A DNA stretch of 64,000 bases from Aspidiotus rigidus (Eukaryota > Arthropoda > Insecta > Hemiptera > Diaspididae), in NCBI GenBank assembly GCA_035079385.1, contig JAVHKY010000003.1, positions 24,939,501-25,003,500 on the forward strand, given 5' to 3'. Positions 23,634 through 35,254 of the stretch are shown here, in pieces. The translations under genes and the position numbers were made by a program. Below the pieces are notes generated by a model. It was not told the DNA's origin. It searched no databases and was given only the letters and a program-made list of their open reading frames with translations. Each line of letters opens with the position of its first letter. The stretch's first letter is position 1.

Positions 23634-25060
23634 TCATGATTTAACCAGCGAGTCATCGAAGTTTGAATCATTCTCATATACTAGCTCAATCAGACCCTCT
23701 TCAGGAATAAACCTGTTTAAAACCGTGAAGTCTTCGTTATTCCGGTGTCGTATGATTTCTATATTTTCTAAAGCCAACCGTTTAAAATATGAGTTCTCCC
23801 TATGGAGGAAGATACCAGAGCCTTCCTTGAATTTATGGCCATTCTCGAGTAGATGATCAGCAAAAGCCGACTTACCCAAAGTACCCTTCTCCCACGCTTT
23901 TTTATGCTCCTCAATTCTTATTTGGAGCTGACGCCCAGTCATCCCTATAGAAATACCTGGGCAATCGTTGCAGGCTATACTGTATACCCCACTTCGCTCG
24001 ACTGGAGGAATCGGGTCCTTCAATTTCACAAATAAACTTTTTACAGTAATAATATTATAAAACGCCGGCCGGAACCCAAAAGGACCGAGTACCCTGCCCA
24101 ACTTCAACGAAAACCTGCCCAAGTAAGGGAGTTTAATCCAACGTTTTCTACTGTTATGCAAATCCCTAGGGAGGGAGGTGGTAGAATCGAGGCATTTTCT
24201 CGTAAGCCTCCTTCGGACCATTAAATCAATGTCCACTCGAACTTGGTTCACTCTGGCCAGGTACTTAATCGTCCCTAGTTCCTTCTGGAAAGCATCCTGA
24301 CTCAAGGGAATACTAGTCAGTCGATGTATCAAACTATTGAAGGTAGCGATCTTGTGTGCAGCGGGACAGAAAGATGACCCATGGATCGTTATATCAGTCG
24401 AAGTTTCTTTTCTATAAATACCAAATTCATGGACGCCGTTTCTAATAAATATGGACAAATCCAAGAAATTTATTAATAATTCGCCAACTTCCAGAGTGAA
24501 TTTTATGGAAGGATATCGGCCATTTAAGTGAGAAAAGAACTCACTAAGGAGTTCCACTGGGCCAGTCCACGCGCACAATATGTCGTCTACATACCTATGC
24601 CAGTAAAATACGTAATTTAGAAGTACCCGGCCCGAAGAAAACAATTCGACTTCAAATCTGGACATGAAAACCTCCGATATTAATGAGTCCAAAGGGGACC
24701 CCTCACTTCTTCCGGGAATTCGAAAAATTTTCCCTCAAATTTACAAAAATTGGGAGTCCAACAAACTCTCAGAAGGTCGAAGAATTCTACCAATTCCTCA
24801 TGGGGGACACCAGTTTTTACAAGCAATTCGCCCATATGTTGGATTGCGACAGCCTTCGGGATGTGAGGAAATAATCCCACCACATCAAAGGAACATAAAA
24901 TCGTTTCCTCAGGGAGGCTTATATCCTTCAACCTCTCCGTCAACGAACCTGAGTTTAATACTGAGTGAGGGGAGGTATAATCTACTCGCCGATTTGAACC
25001 ATCTATCAATAAATTTAGCTAACAAATAAGTTGGCGACGAGACAAATGACACGACCGAAC
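23634..25060 (-). pseudogene. PLE reverse transcriptase with GIY-YIG endonuclease, frameshifted
   Basis: The minus-strand protein begins at the inverted repeat with RSVVSFVSSP and DRWFK, shifts frame, continues SLTERLK.. and CSFDVVGLFPHIPK (RT motif A), and shifts again near 24690. A 352-codon frame from 24692 then holds HRYVDDILCAW (catalytic YVDD), a long thumb region, and a C-terminal GIY-YIG domain (GVYSIACNDCPG then SIGMTGRQL.., ..EEHKKAW). The YIG tyrosine is replaced by S. The usual N-terminal PLE region (TKADKG.. and LYGL.KLHK as in copy 3) is absent. Retrotransposition function is lost in this copy. Confidence 0.85.
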
Positions 25061-25134
25061 GTTTAGCGGCTGATTTTCTTGTGGTTCAATATAATTTGCT
25101 ACACCTTCGGGTGTACACTCCTTTCCCCATTACT

Positions 25135-25857
25135 ATTGAAAAAAAAAGTAATTTTCAGAAGCCTCCACTGAAAAAGTGTTCTAGCTACGGCCAGAATCGT
25201 AAGTTTTAAATTTACGAACCGAAGTCAACAAATAAGTTCGAAAACCACGGAGAAGAAGGAAAACGCGCGAATATCTGAATAAAGCTGTAACCCGAAGCCA
25301 CGTTTCTGTACAGAAGGTTATCATCAAAGAGAATTAGGTATTAGAAAGACCACAAAACGGTACAAAGAAAGGATATTAATATCGCACTGTGAGTGAGACA
25401 AGTCTGTCAAAATTCAGGAAAAAGAATTCAAAAACTAATGTTGTGTAAGTAAGAGTCAGTCGAGTGAAACGTGTATATACGTAAATCTGAAAAATTGATG
25501 TTTATATTTTATGAAATTCTTCTCTAGCCATGTGATATAAATTTTTAATATTTACACACGTGTCATTTGGTTGGCCTCTATTTCACGCGCTTCGATAGAA
25601 TCGCGAGAAAAAAAAGCTATGAGTTTCCTCTCATTGTCTTTCTCTTCAGTTTTTTCTTTTCATTTTGCTATTTTTGAAAAAGAGAGGAAATTTCTCTTCT
25701 TTTACTCCACACGTGGAACCCTACGTCTCTACACTGCGAATTCAAGGGTCCTTAAAAGTCCCAGTGTCGAGTTTTTTCAAGTCCGAGTATCGACAACATG
25801 GAGGAGAAGGGACGTCCTTAACGGCATCAACGAAGGTGACGGAGTTTTCGATAGACC
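25135..25857. other. No feature recognised
   Basis: Sequence between PLE copy 1 and the MULE. Only short ORFs without domain signatures. Confidence 0.45.
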
Positions 25858-27749
25858 GGTCACTTTGCCGAAACTGTATTGTCGAAGTCAAAGCCGAATG
25901 GACATGAAGACGACTACGCATTCGCCGAATGCCAAATCGTGGAACCCAACTTTCCGAAAATAAATTTGCCGAAAATGTTGCCGAATTTAATTTCTATGGA
26001 AAATTATAAAGTGGAAGCTCAAACGCTGTCGGAAAAGTGTGAAACACGTAGTCTTCGAACAATCATGGCAGGTAAAATAGTTAATGGAAAACTGCAATTG
26101 AGTGGCTTCATCTACGTGAAGTTGAAGAAAGCTCGTGGAAGAATTTATTGGGACTGTCGAATGACTAAGAAGGGTGAATGCAAGGCAAGAGCGATCACGA
26201 ACGAGCCAGCACGCACCTAAGACCTAGTAATTCACAAGAAGCCATGCGATTCGGCTCATACGCATCCGTCAAACGTTGAGGAAAGCGCTGCTGAAGAAGT
26301 CACAGCCCGAGTAAAAGGTTTTGCTACTGAAAATCCGTCGTTACCACCGTCTCAAATCCTTCGTACAGAGCTAGCGGGGCTACCACCCGGCGTACTTGCT
26401 CAACTGCCTGAACAAGAGGCATTATCGAAGAGCATGCGGCGCGCACGTAGGAAGGATCTCCCGCCCAATCCGCAGAGACTACGAGATCTTGGTGATATTC
26501 CACAGCGATATCGACAAACACTGCTAGGTGAAACTTTTCTTCTGTTCGATTCTGTTGTGCACGATGACGAGTCGGATATCACTGACGAAGACAATGACGA
26601 GGAGAATGGAAACGAAGGGAGTCGAATTCTAGTTTTTGCGACACGGCGGAATATCGAGTTACTGTGCGCAAGTAATACATGGTTCCTGGACGGCACTTTT
26701 AAAACCTCGCCCGGGATATTCGTACAGGTTTTTACCATTTTAGGACTGCGAAAGCGAAACATTGAACGAGGTGAAGGCGTCCCCGTTCCGCTAGTCTACG
26801 CACTGTTACCGAACAAGACGCAAGCGGCGTATGAGACAGTCCTTCGGGCTGTGAAAGACGCCGTCGAGGACTTCCGAGTGCAGGCTTGTGTCCCACTACG
26901 AATCATGAGTGACTTTGAGCTTGGGATTATAAACGCCTGTCACGAAGTGTACCCCAACATACCCGTCAGTGGTTGTTTTTTCCACTTGGGTCAGAGTTTA
27001 TACCGCAGAGTGCAACGTGAAGGTCTTCAGGTAGCGTACAGTAATCCAGACGATCGAAGTATACGAAATTATGTTCACGCCATCCTTGCTACAGCTTTTA
27101 TACCGCCGGATGATGTTGTTGAAACGGCCAGGATGTTACGCCGCGAATGTCCACCTGCTTTACTCCCCGTGTTTGACTACTTCGATCATACCTACATCCG
27201 AGGGCGACCGGCACGGGGGCGCCGACCCGCGGTCCGTCCACGGTACAGTATTGCGCTATGGAACAACCACGAAGCTGCTCTACATCAACATCATAAAACA
27301 AATAACGCATCTGAGGGCTGGCATAATCGTTTTAGAGTGGTGGTCGGCAAACACCATCCGGACCTTTATGCAGCCCTCAACGAATTTCAAAAGGAGCAAG
27401 GATTTATCGAATCGTGTATAGCGGAGTTGAGTCTTGGAAAGTACGTAAAAGTAGCACCTACGAGGAAGTGGTTAGAATTACAATCTCGCATTCAAGGCAT
27501 CGCGGCAAAGTACGATGAATACGCAGCCAATGATGAGATCATGGAGTATCTCCTGACTCTCGGTCATAATGTTGTTATTACATAAAATGTGGTCTCCAAA
27601 ATTCTCGGTAAAATACAATGCATCCCGACTTCATAAATATACGGTCAATTTATTAAGCATTCGGCCAATTGGCCTTCGGAAAATAATTATTCGGCTTTTT
27701 GTCCAGGCGGAAAAGTGGACTTCGACAATACGGCTTCGGCAAAGTGACC
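25858..27749 (+). mobile_element. MULE DNA transposon with terminal inverted repeats
   Basis: GGTCACTTTGCCGAA at 25858, followed by a GTATTGTCGAAGTC block, is inverted at the far end (to 27749), about 30 of 32 positions matching. Inside both ends are extra GCCGAA words in matching orientation, possible transposase sites. The unit is 1.9 kb and holds one gene. No 9-bp target duplication could be found, so the termini may be a base or two off or the flanks altered. It has nearly identical ends, so it is relatively young. Confidence 0.85.
25975..27585 (+). pseudogene. MULE transposase with FLYWCH-type zinc finger, one internal stop
   Basis: One frame runs from ATG 25975 to TAA 27583-27585, broken only by TAA at 26218-26220. 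Upstream of the stop is a FLYWCH-like finger (GFIYVKLKK.. YWDC.. ECKAR); its histidines (VIHKK.. AHTH) lie after the stop. From the ATG at 26434 the 383-codon part has the MULE core: FLDGTF (D86), MSDFELG (D160), the CxxH motif SGCFFHLG, and NNASEGWHNRF (E294), consistent with a DDE transposase. An acidic DDESDITDEDNDEE stretch precedes the core. No frameshifts are seen. The stop splits the DNA-binding finger but leaves the catalytic domain open; sequencing error or readthrough cannot be excluded. Confidence 0.85.
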
Positions 27750-29280
27750 CCCAACCATATCACATCACTTGGTGGTTGACTCTTACTTAACACGCGCATC
27801 GGTTTCCATCATTTTCTCTCAACGTTTTATGATAGTTTCTAGCACTTAATTCTCTTTATTGTGGACCCTCTTTACTATCGTCCACCGTAGAGCTGCGGTA
27901 CTGGATTTCGTTCATTATCGCTATGTAGGTAACGTCGAAAGGTTTTTAGCATCAGTACTCTCCATTTAAAATTTCGTATATCGCATAGTGGTTCACGTTA
28001 TTGTGACTTACGACACAATTTGATGTAATTACACTTCGTTTATTGTCTCATAATCGTGATCTCTTTTCCAAACGGTACCTATATGAAATAAAATTTCACT
28101 GTAATATACTCTCACAAAACGCGATTCGAACCCGAGTATTATTACCCTGTATTTCCTGAAAGAACGAGTGCAAGCGTATAGAAGCTTGTGCATCAGTATT
28201 TTTGATTTCATTGGTCGCGTGTATTAATTATCATGTTTTCCGATTGTTAAAAAGCCCATACAAGCGTACTCATATATTACCAGCTAAAAATTTTATCCGA
28301 AAAACGCGCCATTACGTGTCGGTGATATTTTAATAATCCGATTGAACGCATGATATTTCCTTTGTCAGAACGACTTCGTAGAAAGTACCGCAGTACCTAT
28401 TTACCCGGCGATTTCGAGTCCTATATAATCCTTAATCCAACAGATTTGTTACATAATTTCATAGGGTACCCTGTTCCATTGTATTTAAATTCACATAGGT
28501 ATATTGTACGCGGTATGTATCTTTATCGACTACAATGACAAGACAAGAAAAATTCGAACGCTGTGTTTTCGGTGAACTTTAAATACACTCGTCGTGAACG
28601 CGAGTTAAATAATAACAAAACTATTACGTATGACATAGAGACGAAACGTAAATGTTAGATTTTCTTACGAACTAGTGAATCATCGTATTAATTCGTGAAC
28701 CCGGAGGAAGTTGTGTAAGAAGGGAATCAAAAATTTGAAAAAGTGCCAAAAGTGGTGTACTACATATCAAATCCTAGCACAATTTTTTCTTATCTAGCTT
28801 TCTTTGGATTATTTCTAACCTTGGTACTCCTGCATACAATTTCGTCTTTAAAGTTTTAGCTCCGATATCACTTTTACCAAAGAAATCTGCTTTATATGGC
28901 CGTCCACCGTCCAAAAAGAAGTGATCTCGAGGAAGACGGGGACTCACGAGAAAAATTCTCCTGGCCCACTGGAATCCGACCATTTAGGTACGACCGTTTC
29001 TGCCTGGGGTACTTACTAAGCGCAGCAAGTTGCAATGGTATGCTTAGTCATTACTGTACCCAACTCACACTCAGTCAAAAAGAAACATACAAGTTGCAAT
29101 TGTGAGCAAAGAGAGGCTGTCTTCTTCTTCCTTTCAGTGGTCTCCTGATGTAGTTATCCTCCATATAATCCAAGACAAACCGCAAAGATGCGTCGACAAA
29201 CCCTTCAAGGCCCTCAGCAGATTGTGAACACGGAAAGGCGTTGGTCAAGCGTCCTTATCTTTTCACACTTTCCTCGCCAG
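27750..29280. other. No clear feature
   Basis: AT-rich DNA. A 69-codon minus-strand frame (28774-28983) with ..HFFLDGGRPYKADFFGKSD.. has protein-like composition but no recognised domain or splice partner. Confidence 0.4.
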
Positions 29281-29331
29281 TTCATCTTATCTGACAGAAT
29301 ACTCAAAGAGTAGAGTAAACGAAAAACCAAT

Positions 29332-30769
29332 GCGGCCTGTCGTCTCCTACGTCTCCTCCCCTGCCTATTTTCTGGCCAAGTTCTTGGATCGTTGGTTCAA
29401 GTTTCGAATCGAGTACGAGTCCCCCTACTCGTTAAAAATTCGGTTTCTCTGGCCGAGAGACTCAAAAATGTTACCTTGCCTCCGGGTACTAGCCTCTGCT
29501 CATTTGATGTAGCCGGCCTCTTTCCCAACATACCAAAGGCCCATACTATGCAGTATATGGATGACCTACTTGTAAAGTTCAACCTTCCTCATAACGAGAT
29601 ACAGGAATTTTTTGGCCTCCTTAATGCGTGCTGGTCCCCTAACTTCTGAAGTTCAATGGGAAATTTTACGAGTTTCCTGAGGAGGTAGGAATCCCCATCG
29701 GCTCTCCTTTGGGCTCTCTCGTTTCGGAGATATTTATGTCCAGATTTGAGGTTGACTTGTTTTCCTCTGGCCAAGTGCTACTGAGTCACATCCATTACTG
29801 GCACCGATATGTGGACGATATATTATGTGCGTGGACCGGTCCTCAAGAGCTCCTTGGTGACTTTCTTCAGTATCTGAATAAAAATGTATCCCTCCATAAA
29901 ATTCACTACAGAAATTGGAGGTTCTTCCATAAACATTCTGGATCTCACTATCTCTTATAGAGATGGGGACCATGAATTTGCGATATTTAGGAAGGATACT
30001 TCGACCAATACAGTTCTCCACGGATCGTCCTTCTGTCCATTTTCTCTTATGATCGCTGCCTTCAATAGTTATATTCATCGACTGACTAGCATTCCGCTAA
30101 GTCAACCAGCTTTCCAAAAGGAGCTGGCGACCATTAAGCACTTGGCCGCTGTGAATGAGGTCAACTTGGACATTGACCGTATGGTCCGTAAAAAACTTAC
30201 GAGGAAGGGCCTTGATTCTACCACTTCCCTCCCCCGCGATCTGAGTGGTAATAATAATAAGAGATTACGTTGGATCAAGCTCCCGTTTTTGGGTGAGTTT
30301 TCATCCAAGCTGACTCGTGTCCTCCGCCCCTTTGGCTTCAGGCCTGCTTTTTATAACCTCACTACTGTGAAGGATTTGTTTGTTAGGCTAAAGGACCCCA
30401 TCCCGCGGGGGGGAGAGGAGCGGGGTGTACAAATTGGAGTGCAAGGATTGTAACGGCGTATACATAGGCGAGACGGGTCGCCAGCTTGGAATTCGAGTAG
30501 AGGAGCACCTTAAGGCCTGGAAGAAAGGTAATTTTGGTGATTCGACCTTTGCGGACCACCTTATCTCCAGTGGTCATGAAGGTTCGGCTACCCTTCTCCC
30601 CAAGGAGAATTCTTACTTCAAGCGCGTTGCGTTGGAAAATATCGAAATAGTGCGTCTTCTGAACAGTGATGATATTACCGTACTCAACAGGTATATTCCC
30701 GACGAAGGTTTAGTTGAATTGGTCTACGAGTTTGAGTCACCCCGCGAGGGCTCGCTCGTTCAATCCTGA
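29332..30769 (+). pseudogene. PLE RT with GIY-YIG endonuclease, multiple frameshifts
   Basis: Coding begins immediately after the inverted repeat with MRPVVSYVSSP and DRWFK. Frame changes occur near 29430, 29645, 29884 and in a G-run near 30410. Readable blocks: CSFDVAGLFPNIPK (motif A), IPIGSPLGSLVSEIF (motif B), HRYVDDILCAW (motif C), FRPAFYNL, then a GIY-YIG domain better preserved than in copy 1 (VYKLECKDCNGVYIGETGRQ, ..RVEEHLKAW). The end ..VLNRYIPDEGLVELVYE matches copies 1 and 3. The RT N-terminal region upstream of RPVVS is missing. Confidence 0.85.
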
Positions 30770-30826
30770 TCTCGTTGGTATTCTGTTTTATGAGTCGTAT
30801 CTGGGTCAGTGGCGTTCTAACTTTGC

Positions 30827-30850
30827 CCGATGATGGTTTGTTAACCGAAA
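30827..30850 (+). ncRNA. Hammerhead-like motif of PLE copy 2
   Basis: CCGATGATGGTTTGTTAACC followed by GAAAG, located about 60 bp after the stop codon. The GGTT/AACC stem and GAAA fit a hammerhead stem II and core, with C in place of the conserved U. It is nearly identical to the motif of copy 1 although surrounding 3' sequences differ. Confidence 0.35.
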
Positions 30851-30974
30851 GATCTCGCTTCTTCTCTTTCTTATCTGCGGTCTTTGTAATTGGTTTTTCG
30901 TTTACTCTACTCTTTGAGTATTCTGTCATTATGTCGAGCCGTAACGTTTCGGACCGTGTCAATTCATCTTATCT

Positions 30975-31425
30975 CTTAGCGGGCCAAAACGTTCTAAGAT
31001 TATCTCGCGCCGAGAAGACCGTCGGGGCCGAAATATTCGCGCCAAAACGTCCGTAACTCGGCCCGTTTTAGAAACTTACAAAAATTTCGACTTCCAAACC
31101 ATACGTACAAGCACGGAATTGTGGTTCCAAAGAGCGCTGATGCTTTAACCTAGTTTAGAGAGGTTGAAGATTTCTCACATATGACCGGACTCAAAACAAT
31201 TTGAATTGAGGAAAACTGTCCATTGATCAAATTTATATGATTCTCCAAGTTAGAAATCGACATACAGGAAGAATAATCCAAAGAGTAGAGAAATAAAATT
31301 ATAAAAGCTGCAGAAATACGTAATAAGATGAGTTGCGAGCGCTTTTGGTTGAAAAATCATCAACCAACGAAGAGAGACGACGAAATAAATAAAAATTATA
31401 TGTTGATCGATAATTTCAACTGATA
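30975..31425. other. No feature recognised
   Basis: Short spacer between PLE copy 2 and the satellite. It includes a diverged AAAATTTCGACTTCC word resembling the 45-bp minisatellite. Confidence 0.4.
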
Positions 31426-31625
31426 TAAATTGTCCACTAATGGATAATTCCAACTGATGAAAATTTTCCATTTGACAAGTCGTCGAAGTCGTCCTTCTCG
31501 AGCACTTCGACGATTTGGAGGCGGATCTTTTTTTAGACCAGCAGAAGCCAGAAATGTATATAAACAACCCTCGGATACGATAAATAAAAATTGTCCATTA
31601 ATGGACAATTTTGATTGATATAAAC

Positions 31626-32616
31626 CAGAGGCGTAGCGGGGGGAGGGTGTCTCACCCTTCCACAAATTATAAAAAGAGCACAGATTTCGTGGCATTTGTC
31701 AGATTGCATGAGGGCGGGAGGATTGGGAGTGAAAAGTAAGCACGTTTTAGGTTTTTTTGCCAAAAATGCCCAAAACCGGTATAAATGCTAGAAACGGATA
31801 AAATGCCAAATACGTGCCAAATACGATCAATACCAACAAAAAAATCCTTGTATGCATCAGGCGCGGATCCACGGGGAGGACATAGGGGACATGCCCCCCC
31901 CCCCAAAAAAAAAAAAAAAAAAATACAAAATACAAAACTCTGTAGTTTCGAGGAAAATGTAAAAAAAAAAAACTCCTTCAGACTTTTTTTGGATTATGCT
32001 CCCCCCCCCCCCCTGCCAAAGTGATCGTCTGGATCCGCGCCTGATGCATGAAAGAACGAAAAAAAATGACATTCTTACGATGAGTACGAAAATTTCGAGA
32101 TGTAACATGCAACATTGTAACATACTTCGGATACATGTCTCAAGAGGCAGGAATATGCAAGAAATCCTTGAGGGGCATTATTTTGATTATTTTACATAGT
32201 TTCCGCTTTTTATAGATTATCATTATCATTATTCTTTTATATTAATTTTACAAACGAGCTTCAAGTCAAATCTAATACACAATTTTTTACTTTTTTTCAA
32301 GATTTTTGTGATTTTTTTTCCTTGCCAAATAATGCCAATTTTTGAATTTTAATAGCCAAAACTCAGCTTCAAAAATGTCAAGAAATCCGTCCTCTAGTTA
32401 TAAGTATAAAATTACAAATTATTCATGTGGTTGACGATAGAAATTAAAAAGAACTGAAGAGAACAAGAAAAAAAATGATGAATTGGAATAAAGAAAGAAT
32501 TAAATGGTGAAACGATTCTCATTCTAAAGGTTGGTAGAATCTGACCACGAGTCGGCACTTCCATACATTCACCCCCCCCCCCTTCCGCCACATAAATAGT
32601 CCTCGCTACGCCTCTA
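31626..32616. mobile_element. hAT-type non-autonomous element in the satellite
   Basis: Ends are CAGAGGCGTAGCGGG and, inverted, CGCTACGCCTCT. The flanks ATATAAAC (31618-31625) and ATATAAAT (32617-32624) give an 8-bp duplication with one mismatch, and satellite resumes directly on both sides. About 990 bp, no transposase. The interior has several GCCAAA words and its own nested MITE. Confidence 0.8.
31858..32043. mobile_element. Nested hAT-type MITE, 186 bp
   Basis: CAGGCGCGGATCCA at the left is inverted as TGGATCCGCGCCTG at the right. ATGCAT flanks both ends. Poly-C and poly-A runs make up much of the interior. It lies wholly inside the hAT-type element, so it inserted later. Confidence 0.8.
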
Positions 32617-35224
32617 ATATAAATTGTCCATTAATGGATAATTCAAAAGGATAAACATTGTCCCTTAGTAGACATTTTCAATTGATGACAATTGTCTATT
32701 GCTGGACTATTCCAACTGATAAAAAGTGCACATGAATTTATATCGACAATAATTATTCATAAGGTCCAAATGATGATAGACAATTTCAGTTGATGAAAAA
32801 GATGAAAATTGAGCATTATTGGACAATACAGTTGAATAAAAATTGTGCAATAATGGACAATTTTAATTGATACAAACTGTCCATTAATAGCCACTCCACT
32901 AGATAAAGATTGCCCCTTAATAGGCATTTTCAATTGATGACAATTGTCCAGGTCAAACTGATAAAAATTGTCCATTAATGGACAATTCAGATGAATAGCC
33001 CATTATATATTTGAAAATTTGAATTGATAAAAATGTTCATTAATGGACAATTTTAATTGATGAAAATTGTTCAATAATGGACAATTCAAACTGATGAAAA
33101 TTCTCCATCAATGCACAATCTAAATAGATGAGGTCTGCCCATTAGCAGACAATTCACATAATAATTGGCAATTTGAATTGATAAAAATGTTCATTAATGG
33201 GCAATTTCAATTGATGAAAAATGTTAATTATTGGACAATTGCAATTGATGAAAATTTTCTATTAATGGACAATTTCAAATATTAAAAATTACCCAACTAT
33301 GGACAATTTAAATAAATGAAAATTATCCAAATTATTGGACAATACACATGAATAAAAATTGTACATTAATGGATAATGTCAATTGATAAAAATTATCCCT
33401 TAATAGGCATTTTCAATTGATGACAATTGCCTATTGATGAACAATTCAAACTGATGAAAATTGTCCGTTGATGGACAATACTGTCCATTAATGGACAAAT
33501 TAAATTGATGAACAATTTCAATTGATGAGAATCATTCAATGGACAATATAGGAATTTTCTACTAATAGACAAGTCTGATAAATAAAAATTGGACAATACC
33601 AATTGATGAAAATTGTCCAATAATAGACAATTCAAATAAATGAAGATGGTCCATTATTGGACAATCCAAATTTATGAAAATTTTCTGTTTATGGTCAATT
33701 CCAACCAGTGATAATTGTCCATTGATGGAAAATATCAATTGATAAAAATTATCCATTAATGGACAAATCCAATTGATGAAAATTACTCAACGATGAACAA
33801 TTCAAATAAATAAAAACGGTTCATTGATGGACAATTTAAATTGATTAAAATAATGTTCATTAATTGACAATATTTCAATTTATAGACCATTTTAATTGAT
33901 GGAAATTTTTCATCAATAGATATTTTTAATTCATAAGAATTATTGTCCATTTTGATGATACCGGTAATTGTTCATTATTCAGATAAATAAAAATTGTCTA
34001 TTGAATGAAGATTTCAATTCATAAAAATTGTCCATTAATGGACAAATCCAGTTGATGAAAATTACTCAATTCAAATAAATAAAAATGATTCATTGATGGA
34101 CAATTTAAATTGATTAAAATAATGTTCATTAATTGACAATTTCAATTTATGGACCATTTTAATTGATGGGAATTTTTCATCAATAGATATTTTTTTTAAT
34201 TCATAAAAATTATTGTCCATTTTATGATAATTGCTCATTATTCAGATAAATAAAAATTGTCTATTAAAATGAAGATTTTAATTGATAAAAATTGTTCATT
34301 AATGGACAATTCCAATTAAGGAAAATTGTCCAATAGGTAATGATCACTTCAAATAAATAAAGATGGTCTATTGATGGGCAACTTCAATTGATGAAAATTA
34401 ACCAATAATGAACAATTCAAATAATGGAAATGGTTCGTTAATGAACAATTTAAATTGATGAAAATTGTTTAGTAATAGACATTATTTTCAATAATTCATA
34501 AAGATGGACAATTTGAATAATTTTAATGATAATTGTACATTGATGGACAATTTCAATTGATAAAAATTCCATTAATGGACATTTTAAAGAAATAAAAATT
34601 TATTGTTTTCAATTGCACATTGTCCATCATTGTGTAATTAAAGAGTGAGAGTGAATACAAAAATGGTATTATATGATTTCAAGCCAAGCTAGAAAATCAT
34701 TATCCATTTTTCACCACAAAGTAGAATAAAGTTCAGATTCCTACGTAGAATCGTCCTCCCTCTCCAGAAAGAACAATTCCGCGTTGGTTAAAGGCCCATC
34801 TTTCTGATTTTTTTCATCAAATTACTTTTTTAATTTCGACAGTACTTCTATTTCAGCTTATATACTGAATAGGATCGGAAACGTAAGACGTGAATGTGTA
34901 GAGGTTATGAAAAGCAACAATACTGTGAATTTTGGAATCGATTGATCTTCATAAAACGACATAATATGTTGCGACTCATCTTTGTTCAATTTTTTTTTTA
35001 TTTATTACATCCAACCAGAGAGAAATTATACAAAAAACAAAAAAAATAAAAAATAAAACCAAAATAAAAAAAAAAGACGAAGAAAAAAAAAGAATAGGGG
35101 GAAAAAAAATTATACACATGCATAAATGTATTATACGTACCTAATTTTGGATACCTACATATCGCGAGTAATTTTATCTTTGTCGATACTTGCACTCGTT
35201 GTTTTATTTTAGTACGTTTTTAGA

Positions 35225-35254
35225 CTTGAAAAAGAGCAGTTATCTGCTCGAAAC
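35225..35254 (+). ncRNA. Orphan hammerhead-like hairpin
   Basis: A perfect 6-bp hairpin GAGCAG-TTAT-CTGCTC is followed directly by GAAAC and preceded by CTTGAAAAA. This resembles stem II and the GAAAC of Penelope-type hammerheads, but the CUGAUGA side is degraded. No PLE coding sequence is nearby. Confidence 0.25.

Larger units (their letters stand above)
23440..25122 (-). mobile_element. Penelope-like element copy 1
   Basis: A 65-bp inverted repeat starts AGGAGTGTACACCCGAAGG (23486-23550) and is matched at 25058-25122 with one mismatch. A 12-bp direct repeat TTCCCCATTACT flanks the unit at 23428-23439 and 25123-25134. Beyond the inverted repeat, the 3' side carries about 46 extra bases before the duplication, a layout like that of copy 2. 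The body encodes RT and GIY-YIG on the minus strand. Inverted terminal copies with a short one-sided extension are typical of Penelope-like elements. Confidence 0.85.
29293..30962 (+). mobile_element. Penelope-like element copy 2
   Basis: A 39-bp inverted repeat (GACAGAATACTCAAAGAG..) spans 29293-29331 and 30889-30927. TTCATCTTATCT flanks the unit at 29281-29292 and 30963-30974 as a 12-bp duplication. The 3' side carries 35 bases beyond the inverted repeat. Orientation is opposite to copy 1 and the inverted-repeat sequences of the two copies are unrelated, although their proteins are close. Confidence 0.85.
31430..34640. repeat. Palindromic satellite, about 34-bp unit
   Basis: Diverged units of about 34 bp combine CAATTGATGAAAATTG with the perfect palindrome TTGTCCATTAATGGACAA. 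Units occur on both sides of the insertion at 31626-32616. A higher-order duplication of about 280 bp is visible (about 33763-34041 against about 34042-34320). There are no genuine coding regions. Confidence 0.85.

Noticed and set aside
25858..27749. 9-bp target duplication expected for a MULE
   Set aside because: Left flank CGATAGACC and right flank CCCAACCAT do not match, so none is claimed.
23440..30962. A shared programmed frameshift in PLE copies 1 and 2 near DRWFK
   Set aside because: Aligning the two copies places the frame changes at different positions (before SP in copy 1, after it in copy 2), so they are independent indels.
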